A DNA stretch of 64,000 nt, taken from assembly GCA_964405975.1 (NCBI GenBank), contig CAYOPW010000005.1, positions 14,071-78,070 on the forward strand, in the 5' to 3' direction. Shown here one piece after another: positions 8,544 to 17,358 of the stretch. The notes beneath the pieces are model-generated. The model had not been told where the DNA came from and ran no database searches. It was given only the letters and a program-made list of their open reading frames with translations. This DNA comes from Hyphomicrobium_A sp964405975. GTDB lineage: Bacteria > Pseudomonadota > Alphaproteobacteria > Rhizobiales > Hyphomicrobiaceae. Each line of letters begins with the position of its first letter. Position 1 is the stretch's first letter. A program made the position numbers and the translations under genes.

Positions 8544-8864
8544 ATGGTCTGGATTTACCTGCTGTTTGCAGGTGCGCTCGAAGTCGCCGCCACGACGGTT
8601 TTTCGCTACACGGAAGGTTTGAGCCGGGTCGGTCCGACGCTTTCCTTTTTTGCGCTCGGCATCGTCAGTTTTTACTTTCTCTACCGCTCGCTGGAGGCTG
8701 TTCCATTAGGCACGGCTTACGCTGTGTGGACGGGGATCGGAGCGGCCGGAACGGTACTTATTGGTATTTACGCTTATGGCGAACCCACTACGCTTCCCAG
8801 AACCCTTCTCCTCTTCAGTCTTGTCGGCTGCATTGTCGGCCTGAAGCTTGTTTCCGCGCACTGA
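8544..8864 (+). CDS. Small multidrug resistance (SMR) family transporter
   Basis: The 106-residue protein has four hydrophobic helices, as in EmrE/SugE. The family's essential membrane glutamate is in helix 1, 'LFAGALEVAATTVFRYTEG' (Glu13), and helix 3 has the conserved 'GTAYAVWTGIGAAGTVLIG'. SMR proteins are proton-coupled exporters of cations or guanidinium; which subtype this is cannot be told. It sits 30 bases after hslV and 13 bases before hslU, within the protease operon, where related genomes more often have an acetyltransferase. Confidence 0.9.
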   Translation: MVWIYLLFAGALEVAATTVFRYTEGLSRVGPTLSFFALGIVSFYFLYRSLEAVPLGTAYAVWTGIGAAGTVLIGIYAYGEPTTLPRTLLLFSLVGCIVGLKLVSAH

Positions 8865-8877
8865 GGCCTCACTCTCC

Positions 8878-10191
8878 ATGACCCACTTTTCCCCCCGCGA
8901 AATTGTCTCCGAGCTGGACCGCTTCATCGTTGGCCAGAACGACGCCAAGCGCGCTGTCGCCATCGCTTTGCGCAACCGTTGGCGCCGTCTGCAGCTAACG
9001 GGTGACATCAAAGAAGAAGTCTTGCCCAAGAACATCCTCATGATTGGGCCCACTGGTGTGGGCAAAACGGAGATCTCGCGCCGGCTCGCCAAGCTTGCGG
9101 GCGCGCCATTCATAAAGGTGGAGGCGACAAAATTCACCGAGGTAGGCTACGTCGGCCGAGACGTCGAAAGCATCGTGCGCGATCTGCTCGAGATCGCGAT
9201 GGGTCTCGTTAAGGAGGCTAAGAGAAAAGAAGTTCGCGCAAAGGCCGAGAAGAACGCCGAGGAGCGCGTGCTCGATGCACTGGTCGGGCCGGGAGCGGCC
9301 GAGACGACGCGGGAGAGCTTCCGCAAACGGCTACGCGACGGTGAACTCAACGACAAGGAAATTGAGATCCAGGTGTCGGATGCCGGTTCCGGCATGCCGA
9401 TGTTGGAGATTCCCGGTGCACCCGGTACCTCGATCGGTGCCGTCAACATCGGTGATATTCTTGGCAAGGCCTTGGGCCAGCGCTCAAAACCACGCCGGGT
9501 TACCGTTGCCGACAGCTACGACGTGTTGATCGCGGAGGAAAGCGACAAACTGATCGACACAGATATAATCGTGGCTGACGCCATCGATGCGGTTGAGAAC
9601 AATGGCATCGTATTCTTGGATGAAATCGACAAGATCTGCTCGCGGGCAGAGGCGGGCCGCATCGGCGGTGATGTTTCGCGTGAAGGCGTGCAACGCGATC
9701 TGCTGCCGCTTATCGAAGGCACGACGATTTCCACCAAGTATGGTCCGGTAAAAACGGACCACGTGCTGTTCATCGCCTCGGGCGCCTTTCACGTGGTAAA
9801 GCCGGCAGATCTGCTGCCCGAGCTGCAGGGCCGGGTGCCCATTCGCGTGGAGCTGAGACCACTGACACGCGAGGACTTCCGCCGCATCCTGACTGAACCC
9901 GAAGCAAGCCTCATCAAGCAATATGTGGCGCTGATGGCGACGGAGAATTTAGCCCTAACTTTCACCGACGATGCGGTTGACGCGCTTGCCGATACGGCCG
10001 TGCAGGTCAACTCTTCGGTCGAGGATATCGGCGCGCGGCGTTTGCAGACAGTGATGGAGCGCGTGCTCGATGAGATTTCGTTTGACGCGTCTGATCGTGG
10101 TGGTCAATCAATTACGATTGACGCCGATTACGTGATGTCGCGTCTTGGCGATCTTGCGAAGAACGCGGACTTGTCGAAGTTCATTCTCTAG
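8878..10191 (+). CDS. hslU: ATP-dependent protease HslVU, ATPase subunit
   Basis: HslU is the AAA+ unfoldase that feeds HslV. The protein has the Walker A 'GPTGVGKTEISRRLAKL', the pore-region 'VGYVGRDVES', the Walker B 'IVFLDEIDKI', and a C-terminal sensor/tail ending 'LSKFIL' that would dock into HslV. The start is the ATG at 8878 ('MTHFSPREIVSELDRFIVG'), giving 437 residues, normal for the family; an upstream in-frame ATG would overlap the SMR gene. Confidence 0.97.
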   Translation: MTHFSPREIVSELDRFIVGQNDAKRAVAIALRNRWRRLQLTGDIKEEVLPKNILMIGPTGVGKTEISRRLAKLAGAPFIKVEATKFTEVGYVGRDVESIVRDLLEIAMGLVKEAKRKEVRAKAEKNAEERVLDALVGPGAAETTRESFRKRLRDGELNDKEIEIQVSDAGSGMPMLEIPGAPGTSIGAVNIGDILGKALGQRSKPRRVTVADSYDVLIAEESDKLIDTDIIVADAIDAVENNGIVFLDEIDKICSRAEAGRIGGDVSREGVQRDLLPLIEGTTISTKYGPVKTDHVLFIASGAFHVVKPADLLPELQGRVPIRVELRPLTREDFRRILTEPEASLIKQYVALMATENLALTFTDDAVDALADTAVQVNSSVEDIGARRLQTVMERVLDEISFDASDRGGQSITIDADYVMSRLGDLAKNADLSKFIL

Positions 10192-10370
10192 GTCGTGCGC
10201 GGCTGTGCGGCGCAAAAAGAATTGTTGCACGTTGCAGCGCATCAATTTTTTCCACTTATCTCTTAACTTACCGCAGTGGAATGTTGTTCCAACCGTCAAA
10301 TATCTCTCGTATAAATGATGTTGTAGATGGTCGGCATGTGCTGCGGATTATTGTTTTGTAGGAGGCGTTT

Positions 10371-10425
10371 ATGGCTTCCTCAAATCCGCTCCTAGCAGCG
10401 CCGCCGTCTGCTTGGAGGTGGTGGA
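10371..10425 (+). other. Upstream start with strong ribosome site overlapping the next gene
   Basis: A near-perfect AGGAGG lies 6-12 bases before an ATG at 10371. The frame from that ATG runs 69 codons (to 10580) in a different phase from the better-looking gene at 10426. It may be a short upstream frame coupled to that gene, or the remnant of a frameshifted N-terminus. Its product resembles no family. Confidence 0.35.
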
Positions 10426-10629
10426 ATGGCATGCCCCAAGATCGAGATCCGAGGCAAGCGAGTCATCTTGTTGAGTGGATTTCGCAATGCATTTGTTGGC
10501 ACGAGCGGGGTGCGTGTCATCAAGTCCGACGACATCAAGTCGGCGGAACAACTAAGCACCTCGGCCAAGCAGCATCCTGACGCCGTCGCATTCGGCTTCG
10601 TTGCGGGTCGCTGGGTCCCGGTCGCCTGA
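10426..10629 (+). CDS. Small protein of unknown function
   Basis: The product is 67 residues, with G/C-rich third positions like neighbouring genes and its own ribosome site (GGAGGTGG, about 10414-10421). The core 'IEIRGKRVILLSGFRNAFVG' followed by 'IKSDDIKSAEQL' looks like a compact beta-alpha protein. No family is recognised. It sits alone between hslU and rlmN. The 230 bases upstream hold no other gene and no certain promoter. Confidence 0.55.
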   Translation: MACPKIEIRGKRVILLSGFRNAFVGTSGVRVIKSDDIKSAEQLSTSAKQHPDAVAFGFVAGRWVPVA

Positions 10630-10880
10630 GACCGATTGCGCAAACTCATCGTCATTGCAGCCGATTGATGAATTCCGCGTCCGCTATTTCGCGGGCGGGT
10701 GCGCTCAATTGAGCACACGCTGAATGGCGCCATTTCAGAATTCAGGCGTTTTTCTCCTACAATTTGCCCCGCTCAAGCCGGGAAAGTGGCTGGCTTTGGC
10801 ATGTTGGACAGCACTGGCCATCTTTCGGATGTAGCCAAGAAACGCTAGATAGGGGCGCAATCCGCTTTTCGCAGGCACAT

Positions 10881-12116
10881 ATGGCTCTCGCTATCGATAC
10901 TGACACGGCGCCCATTCCGGACAAAGCCGTCCAATTGCAGGCAAAACCTTCTCTCGCCGGGTTGAGTCGCGAAGGTTTGCGCGCGGAACTAGCGCAAGTT
11001 GGCGTGCCGGAGAAGCAGCTTCGCATGCGTGCCAATCAGCTTTGGAGCTGGATCTACGTGCGCGGCGTCACCGATTTTGACGCTATGAGTGATGTCTCAA
11101 AGGAATTGCGTGCCGCACTCGCTGTACGCTACGGGCTCAAGCGGCCAGAGATCGTCACAGAACAAGTCTCCGTTGACGGTACGCGTAAGTGGCTCTTGCG
11201 ATTGCCGAAGCGGGGTAGCGAGGCGCACGCGCCGGAAATCGAGACGGTCTATATTCCCGAATCCGACCGCGGCACGTTGTGTATTTCAAGCCAAGTCGGC
11301 TGCACGCTGACGTGCACGTTTTGCCACACGGGTACGCAGCGCTTGGTGCGCAATCTCACGGCGCAGGAAATTGTCGGTCAGATACTCCTGGCGCGCGATC
11401 GCATCGGTGACTGGCCAGGCGCGACGCCGCCCGGCGATGGACATCTGCTACCGGCGACCGAGCGCAAGATCACGAACATTGTGCTCATGGGCATGGGCGA
11501 ACCGCTCTACAATTTTGATTGTGTGAAGGAGGCTATGGATATCGCTGCTGATGGCGAAGGTCTTTCGGTCTCCAAGCGGCGCATCACACTATCTACATCC
11601 GGCATCGTTCCCGAGATCGGCCGCTGGGGCACTGAGGCGGGCACGATGCTCGCCATCTCACTGCACGCAACGCGCGATGAGTTGCGCGACGAGCTCGTTC
11701 CCATCAATCGCAAATATCCCATTTCTAAGCTGCTCGACGCCTGCCGCAACTATCCCGGCCTCTCGAACGCCAAGCGTATTACGTTTGAATACGTGATGCT
11801 GAAGGGCGTCAACGACACTCTTGCCGAGGCGCGTGAGCTGGTGCGACTGCTGGCCGGTATCCCTGCCAAGATCAATCTCATACCGTTCAACCCCTGGCCG
11901 GGCGCGCCCTACGAGTGTTCAGAGTGGGAGCAAATCGAGCGCTTTGCCGAAGTGGTGAACCGGGCCGGTTATGCTAGCCCCGTACGCCAGCCGCGCGGCC
12001 GTGATATCTTCGCCGCGTGTGGGCAGCTTCGATCGGCAAGCGTCCGGTTACGGGCGAGTGAGCGCAACACGGCGCCTGCGCAGTCGGCCGCAGAGGTTGA
12101 AGGAAGCGGAGACTAG
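10881..12116 (+). CDS. rlmN: Dual-specificity 23S rRNA/tRNA adenine-C2 methyltransferase
   Basis: RlmN is a radical-SAM enzyme methylating C2 of A2503 in 23S rRNA and A37 in some tRNAs. The iron-sulfur motif CxxxCxxC appears in 'QVGCTLTCTFCHTGTQ', 'MGMGEPLYNFD' binds SAM, and the second catalytic cysteine is near the C-terminus in 'DIFAACGQL'. The ATG at 10881 gives 411 residues and begins shortly before family-like sequence; an upstream in-frame start at 10764 would add an unlikely 39 residues. Confidence 0.95.
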   Translation: MALAIDTDTAPIPDKAVQLQAKPSLAGLSREGLRAELAQVGVPEKQLRMRANQLWSWIYVRGVTDFDAMSDVSKELRAALAVRYGLKRPEIVTEQVSVDGTRKWLLRLPKRGSEAHAPEIETVYIPESDRGTLCISSQVGCTLTCTFCHTGTQRLVRNLTAQEIVGQILLARDRIGDWPGATPPGDGHLLPATERKITNIVLMGMGEPLYNFDCVKEAMDIAADGEGLSVSKRRITLSTSGIVPEIGRWGTEAGTMLAISLHATRDELRDELVPINRKYPISKLLDACRNYPGLSNAKRITFEYVMLKGVNDTLAEARELVRLLAGIPAKINLIPFNPWPGAPYECSEWEQIERFAEVVNRAGYASPVRQPRGRDIFAACGQLRSASVRLRASERNTAPAQSAAEVEGSGD

Positions 12117-12121
12117 GTCAG

Positions 12122-12550
12122 GTGTTCTGGAGCACGGTTGGTCGCCTATTTATTATTCCCATTGCGCTACTGATTGCCGCCGCGGCTTCGGGTTTTGTGC
12201 TCGTGACCTTGGGGTTGGAACGCATTACCGGTGTTCTGCACGGGCGGGAATCGGGGAATGAGGTTGTTATTGCCATGTTTGACCTAACGCAGCAGGGACT
12301 TCTGCTTGCTACGGGTCTTACGCTGATACCGGCTTTTGTGGTGGTCATTGTCGGCGAAATAGCGCGCATTCGCAGTGCGATCTATTATGTTGCTGGTGGC
12401 GGGTTGGCTCTAGCGGCGATGCCCATGCTCGCGCGTATGAGCGAGTCCGGCAACGTTGTCGTTCCTGAAACTATCGTTTGGCAGGTGTTTGCAACCGCAG
12501 GATTCGCCGGCGGTTTCGTGTACTGGCTAATTGCCGGGCGCAATGCTTAA
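12122..12550 (+). CDS. Four-helix membrane protein (paralogue A)
   Basis: The 142-residue protein begins 5 bases after rlmN. It has hydrophobic helices at about 8-30, 56-80, 85-104 and 120-138 and ends with 'GGFVYWLIAGRNA'. No family with known function is recognised. The next gene has the same layout, length class and C-terminal motif, so the two look like a tandem duplication. Confidence 0.75.
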   Translation: MFWSTVGRLFIIPIALLIAAAASGFVLVTLGLERITGVLHGRESGNEVVIAMFDLTQQGLLLATGLTLIPAFVVVIVGEIARIRSAIYYVAGGGLALAAMPMLARMSESGNVVVPETIVWQVFATAGFAGGFVYWLIAGRNA

Positions 12551-12649
12551 GTAAGCGTCGTTAGGCAGGCTGTCTGTTTTTCGTTGAGCGAGTGGTTTTA
12601 AGCCTAGTAAGCTCAAATGATCTTTGGGTGGGACGAGTTAGGTGAAAAC

Positions 12650-13138
12650 ATGCTTGGCACGCTGTTCCGGGTTCTGTTCGGCTTCATCATCGCGTGTCTG
12701 GTGGCTGGCGCGGCGGTCGTCGCGTTCGTCATAACGCCGGCCGATATCGCGGCGCTTCCGCCCGAGTTGAGATGGGAGCGGCTGGGCAGCGCAGGGATGC
12801 TATCTCTTCTGGCGGCGACACACGCAGCAATGTTCGCGTTTCCGTTTGCGCTGGTTGCCATTGCAATCGGTGAAGGGCTAGGCATCCGTTCATGGATCTA
12901 TTATGTGCTCGTCGGCATAGCGATTGCGCTTAGCGGTTTTATCGCGCACTACTTGGTCGAAGTTGGCGGTGAACCAACGATAGCGAACGACTACGCCATC
13001 CGGGCCTTTCTAACGCTAGGGTTCTTTGGCGGGTTTGTTTATTGGATGGTCGCGGGCAGACGTGCTGGCGGGCGGCGCGTCGATTCTATGACGGATGAGG
13101 AGTCGCGTACGGGGGCAGAGATTCCCGGCAAGGCGTGA
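12650..13138 (+). CDS. Four-helix membrane protein (paralogue B)
   Basis: The predicted product is 162 residues from the ATG at 12650, preceded by AGGTG; the in-frame ATG at 12617 lacks a ribosome site. Helices lie at about 4-27, 45-70, 75-95 and 110-128. 'IRSWIYYVL' and 'FFGGFVYWMVAGR' match 'IRSAIYYVA' and 'FAGGFVYWLIAGR' in the upstream neighbour, so these are paralogues. A polar 28-residue C-terminal tail is unique to this copy. The function is unknown. Confidence 0.72.
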   Translation: MLGTLFRVLFGFIIACLVAGAAVVAFVITPADIAALPPELRWERLGSAGMLSLLAATHAAMFAFPFALVAIAIGEGLGIRSWIYYVLVGIAIALSGFIAHYLVEVGGEPTIANDYAIRAFLTLGFFGGFVYWMVAGRRAGGRRVDSMTDEESRTGAEIPGKA

Positions 13139-13318
13139 GTAAGATCGGCTGGATCGGATTACGAAATTCTTAGGACCCGCGTGGCATCGATCTTGTTGGC
13201 GTGTACCAGACAGACTAGAGTTGTTTATCCCATTGCCCAACCGTCGCGAGGTTAATGGGTCTGAAATCTGAAGAGTTTGCGGCACCGCGTTCGTGAGCCA
13301 TGAAAGGGCGATGGCACT

Positions 13319-13906
13319 GTGCTCGATCCAAAGCTCCAGGCCCGCTTCACGCGCAGCTGTACCGACGCTGCCTTCGGGTATACGGCGGCTATCATTGCAG
13401 CTTATGCGGACCTTACCAGCCAGGTTCTGAATTTTTGGGCCGACACATTGCCGGCTGGGGACGAGAAGACGTTTGGAACGGGCGAGCAGGCTGGATTCCC
13501 GTTCGCCGGTTACGGCACAATGCCGACGCCGTTTGATTGGATGATGGACCCGCGTTGGCTTCCACCAACACCGAATAGCACGCTTGGAAATGCCGCGGTT
13601 TCGCCGTTTGTGCCGTGGTGCGGCATGTTCCCGTTTGCAGCAGCGCCGGCTGTTTGGCCAATGGCCCTGATGCTGATGTCGGCCGGCGTTCCGCGTTCGG
13701 TCGCTTGGCCGGCGGCCGAGGCAAACGTCGCTGTGATGGATGCGGCGGATGCAGCCGCGGTCTCGGTGAAACAGGTCTTTGCGAGCTATCCGACCGGCGG
13801 CGGCCATGCCGTTACGCCGTTCTGGCCGCCCACTTCATTTATGACGCTGGCCGCATTCGCGCCGTTTAACATCAATGCGATTATGACCGCCTTCCGATTT
13901 GCTTGA
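13319..13906 (+). CDS. Orphan hypothetical protein rich in Pro/Phe/Trp
   Basis: The 195-residue reading frame begins at a GTG with an AAGGGCG-like site upstream. The sequence is rich in Ala, Pro, Phe and Trp ('FDWMMDPRWLPPTPN', 'VSPFVPWCGMFPF', 'VTPFWPPTSFM') and has amphipathic N-terminal helices faintly like phasins ('LTSQVLNFWADTLPAG'). That resemblance is too weak for a call. No signal peptide is seen. The 180 bases before it show no other gene. Confidence 0.6.
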   Translation: MLDPKLQARFTRSCTDAAFGYTAAIIAAYADLTSQVLNFWADTLPAGDEKTFGTGEQAGFPFAGYGTMPTPFDWMMDPRWLPPTPNSTLGNAAVSPFVPWCGMFPFAAAPAVWPMALMLMSAGVPRSVAWPAAEANVAVMDAADAAAVSVKQVFASYPTGGGHAVTPFWPPTSFMTLAAFAPFNINAIMTAFRFA

Positions 13907-14032
13907 CCTGCAGGCCACTTCGCCGGCCACTGCGATTAGTCCGCGAAATCAGCATTGGGGGAACTTGCAGGGCGGTGAACGCGCCCTATAGTGCGCTCCC
14001 GATCCGAATGACTATCCCGAAAGCCGAACTCT

Positions 14033-15265
14033 ATGACCGAAGCTGCGCAGTCCATCAACAAGGTGGTGCTCGCCTACTCAGGCGGCCTTGATACCTCGAT
14101 CATCCTCAAATGGTTGCAGGAAACATATCACGCCGAAGTGGTAACCTTTACGGCCGACCTCGGTCAGGGCGGCGAGATCGAGCCCGCGCGCGAAAAGGCG
14201 CTGATGCTTGGCATCAAGCCGGAAAATATTTACATCGAGGACCTTCGCGAGGAGTTCGTACGCGACTACGTCTTCCCGATGTTTCGCGCGAACGCTCTCT
14301 ATGAGGGGGTCTACCTCCTGGGCACGTCGATTGCGCGGCCATTGATTGCCAAGAAGCAAATCGACATCGCAAAAGCCACAGGCGCCGACGCGGTCTGTCA
14401 CGGGGCCACCGGCAAGGGTAACGACCAGGTGCGTTTTGAGCTGAGCTATCACGCGCTCGAGCCTGGGATCAAGATCATCGCACCCTGGCGGGAGTGGCAA
14501 TTCAAAAGCCGCGAAGATCTTATTGCTTTCGCCGAGAGCCATCAGATCCCCGTTGCCAAAGACAAGCGTGGCGAGGCACCATTCTCCGTTGACGCCAACC
14601 TGCTGCACTCCTCGTCTGAGGGCAAGGTGTTGGAGGATCCGGCAATCGAGCCACCGGACTACGTCTATCAGCGCACGATCTCTCCCGAGCAGGCGCCCGA
14701 TTCCGCGACGATTGTCACGATCGGATTTGAGAAGGGCGACCCCGTTTCGATCGACGGTAAGAAGCTGTCGCCCGCAACGCTGTTGGCAAAGCTCAACGAC
14801 CTCGGTCGTGATAACGGAATAGGCCGCGTCGATCTCGTTGAGAACCGCTTTGTCGGAATGAAGTCGCGTGGCATTTACGAAACGCCCGGCGGTACAATCC
14901 TATGGCACGCTCACCGCGCGATTGAGTCACTCACGCTCGACCGCAATGCCATGCATCTCAAAGACGAGGTGATGCCTCGCTACGCGGAGCTGGTCTACTA
15001 CGGGTTCTGGTTTTCGCCGGAACGCGAGATGCTGCAGGCGCTGATCGACAAAAGCCAGGAGCCGGTCGAGGGCGATGTGCGCTTGAAGCTCTACAAGGGC
15101 AACGTCATTGTCGTGGGTCGCGAAAGTCCCAAATCTCTCTACTCCTCGACGCTTGTGACCTTCGAGGACGACAAGGGTGCCTACGACCAGAAAGACGCGG
15201 AAGGTTTCATTAAGCTCAACGCACTCCGCCTGCGCACGCTTGCAATGCGCGATCGCAATCGCTGA
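14033..15265 (+). CDS. argG: Argininosuccinate synthase
   Basis: ArgG joins citrulline and aspartate using ATP, the penultimate step to arginine. The PP-loop 'VLAYSGGLDTSIILKWL' is at residues 12-28, and 'GATGKGNDQVRFEL' and the C-terminal 'SPKSLYSSTLVTFE' are family signatures. The length of 410 residues is normal. The start 'MTEAAQSINKVVLAYSGG' is well placed. It is convergent with the asparagine synthetase gene, with only 8 bases between stops. Confidence 0.97.
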   Translation: MTEAAQSINKVVLAYSGGLDTSIILKWLQETYHAEVVTFTADLGQGGEIEPAREKALMLGIKPENIYIEDLREEFVRDYVFPMFRANALYEGVYLLGTSIARPLIAKKQIDIAKATGADAVCHGATGKGNDQVRFELSYHALEPGIKIIAPWREWQFKSREDLIAFAESHQIPVAKDKRGEAPFSVDANLLHSSSEGKVLEDPAIEPPDYVYQRTISPEQAPDSATIVTIGFEKGDPVSIDGKKLSPATLLAKLNDLGRDNGIGRVDLVENRFVGMKSRGIYETPGGTILWHAHRAIESLTLDRNAMHLKDEVMPRYAELVYYGFWFSPEREMLQALIDKSQEPVEGDVRLKLYKGNVIVVGRESPKSLYSSTLVTFEDDKGAYDQKDAEGFIKLNALRLRTLAMRDRNR

Positions 15266-15273
15266 TCAGACAG

Positions 15274-17268
15274 TCAAGCAGCTGCCTGACTCTTGCTGGG
15301 ACGTTCGACGTGCGGTTTGGGTTCATGGTTTGGCAGGTCGCACAAGCTCCCATCCAAATAGAGGTGGTGCCACAGCTGCGTTGCCAACACACCATTCAGT
15401 CCCATATTGGCAAAGGTTCCGAGCTTGGCCGCTTCTCCCTTGGAAAAAAGCGCAACGTCGCGCCGGACAACGTCAACGTCGAAGTAGCCGGTCTTGCGTA
15501 GCGCTTCCTCGCTTATGAGCTGCTGCACAAATGGCGGCGGGTCGTTGAGGAACGTTTCCGCCAGGGGAGCGCGGAACATGCCTTTCGGCCGGAATGCCAC
15601 TTCCTTGGGCAGCATGCGCGCGGCCGCCTGGCGCAGAAGATATTTGTCCCTGGTTAAGCCGCGCAGCTTCCAACGGGGGTGTAGCCGTGAGACAAGCGCA
15701 ATCACGTTGTCGTCGAGGAAGGGGTAGCGGGTCTCAACACTGTTGGCCATGGCAACCCGATCGCCCTTGTGGTTCATCAGCAGTCCCGCCAGCATGATTT
15801 TGTAGCCGAAGTAGAGTGACTGGTTGAGAGGGGACCATCGCCGCATACGTTCCAGGTCGAGCGGCAGATCCTGGTAGGCGTTCGAATCGCCCAGCCTGTC
15901 CTTCATTGCGGCGCTGAAGTAGCGATGCCGCGACTGAGAAACGAGGTGATAGAGAAGCATCTGCGCATGCGGCCGCCCCACGATCGCATCGATTCTACGA
16001 AGCTCGGCAAAGCTCGTCCCGCGCACAGCCCTCTTGCGCACGAACCGACTTACGGAATCACTTGGCTGTAAGCCCGCCACGTCGAGCCAATAAGTGAGGT
16101 TGCGCACTTTGAACCAAACGTAGCCGGCGAAGGCCTCGTCCGAACCTTCTCCTGTGAGCGCGACTTTGTAACCTTGATTTTTGACCTCATTTGCAAGGCA
16201 CCACAGCGCGGCACAAGACGTGTCAATCACCGGACAATCAGCGGCCGAAATCAGTCGCGGGTAGGCATCGATGATAACCTCGCTATCACATTTCAAAATC
16301 GTGGGGTAGCTGCCGAGGTGGCTTGCCGTGACAAGCGCATCGTTCTTCTCATCGAGACCCTTTCCTGGCACTTGGACGGTGAAGCTAGGAACGGGGCTTC
16401 CGCGTACCTTTGAAGCATTCGCCAGCACATAGGCAGAATCAACTCCGCCGCTGAGGTATCCGACGACCGGCACGTCGGCACGCAAGCGAATCGCCACGGC
16501 GCGACGGAATGTGGCCTCGAACTCCTCGATCAGCTTGTTGCTATCCTCTGGGTCGTCTTCTTCGCCGGCATCGGGGAAATCGAAGTCCCAATAGCGTCGC
16601 TCACGAATCTCGGTGCGCTGTCCGTCCTGGCGAAATTCGATCTTCAGGTAGTGGCCTGGAAGCAGCGAGTGCACGCCTTCAAACATTGTGCGGCGGGTAC
16701 CCATCGCGAAGAACGTGAACATATGATCGATGCCGCGAGGATCGGCTGCCGCAGGGACTTCGCCGGAGGCCAGCAGAGCTTTGATCTCGGACCCGAACAT
16801 GAACCAATCGCCTTGTTGCGACCAATGCAGCGGACATATCCCCACGCGGTCACGAGCGAGAAATACGGTGCGCTTGGTATAGTCGACGAGTGCCAGCGCG
16901 AACTGCCCCTTGAGTTCCTGAAACACGTCCTCGCCGTGCTCTTCATAGAGATGCACGATGATCTCGGTGTCTGTGTGGGTGCGAAACACGTGACCTTTGG
17001 CTTCGAGCTCAGCCTTGCGTTCCGGGTAATCGAACAACTCGCCGTTGTAGACGACGGCGACGGTTCGATCTTCGTTGAAGATGGGCTGATTGCCGTCGCC
17101 GAGACCGACGATGCTTAGTCTGCGTGAAGCGAGCCCTAGGCCAGGCGCGAACAGGTAGCCTCGATCATCGGGACCACGGTGCAAGAGGGCTTCGGCCATG
17201 CGCACGACTTTGGCGCGGTCAGGTTCGCGTTTGCCGGTGAGATCAATAATTCCCGAAACGCCGCACAT
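15274..17268 (-). CDS. asnB: Asparagine synthase (glutamine-hydrolysing)
   Basis: The 664-residue protein begins 'MCGVSGI', exposing Cys2 as the N-terminal glutaminase nucleophile after Met removal. The N-terminal amidotransferase domain (1-210, 'LLHRGPDDRG', 'VYNGELFDY') is followed by the synthetase domain with the ATP-pyrophosphatase loop 'GYLSGGVDSAYVLA' and 'LTGEGSDEAFAGY'. It likely makes asparagine, but relatives of this class amidate other substrates, so the substrate is inferred. It stands alone, convergent with argG. Confidence 0.9.
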   Translation of the reverse strand: MCGVSGIIDLTGKREPDRAKVVRMAEALLHRGPDDRGYLFAPGLGLASRRLSIVGLGDGNQPIFNEDRTVAVVYNGELFDYPERKAELEAKGHVFRTHTDTEIIVHLYEEHGEDVFQELKGQFALALVDYTKRTVFLARDRVGICPLHWSQQGDWFMFGSEIKALLASGEVPAAADPRGIDHMFTFFAMGTRRTMFEGVHSLLPGHYLKIEFRQDGQRTEIRERRYWDFDFPDAGEEDDPEDSNKLIEEFEATFRRAVAIRLRADVPVVGYLSGGVDSAYVLANASKVRGSPVPSFTVQVPGKGLDEKNDALVTASHLGSYPTILKCDSEVIIDAYPRLISAADCPVIDTSCAALWCLANEVKNQGYKVALTGEGSDEAFAGYVWFKVRNLTYWLDVAGLQPSDSVSRFVRKRAVRGTSFAELRRIDAIVGRPHAQMLLYHLVSQSRHRYFSAAMKDRLGDSNAYQDLPLDLERMRRWSPLNQSLYFGYKIMLAGLLMNHKGDRVAMANSVETRYPFLDDNVIALVSRLHPRWKLRGLTRDKYLLRQAAARMLPKEVAFRPKGMFRAPLAETFLNDPPPFVQQLISEEALRKTGYFDVDVVRRDVALFSKGEAAKLGTFANMGLNGVLATQLWHHLYLDGSLCDLPNHEPKPHVERPSKSQAAA

Positions 17269-17358
17269 GAGAGCTCTTTACCAACCTTGCGCTTCCCAGA
17301 CTGACCACGCAAGCATGGCATTGGGCAGGCAGCTTCGTGCCACTGCTGAGCACAAAAA

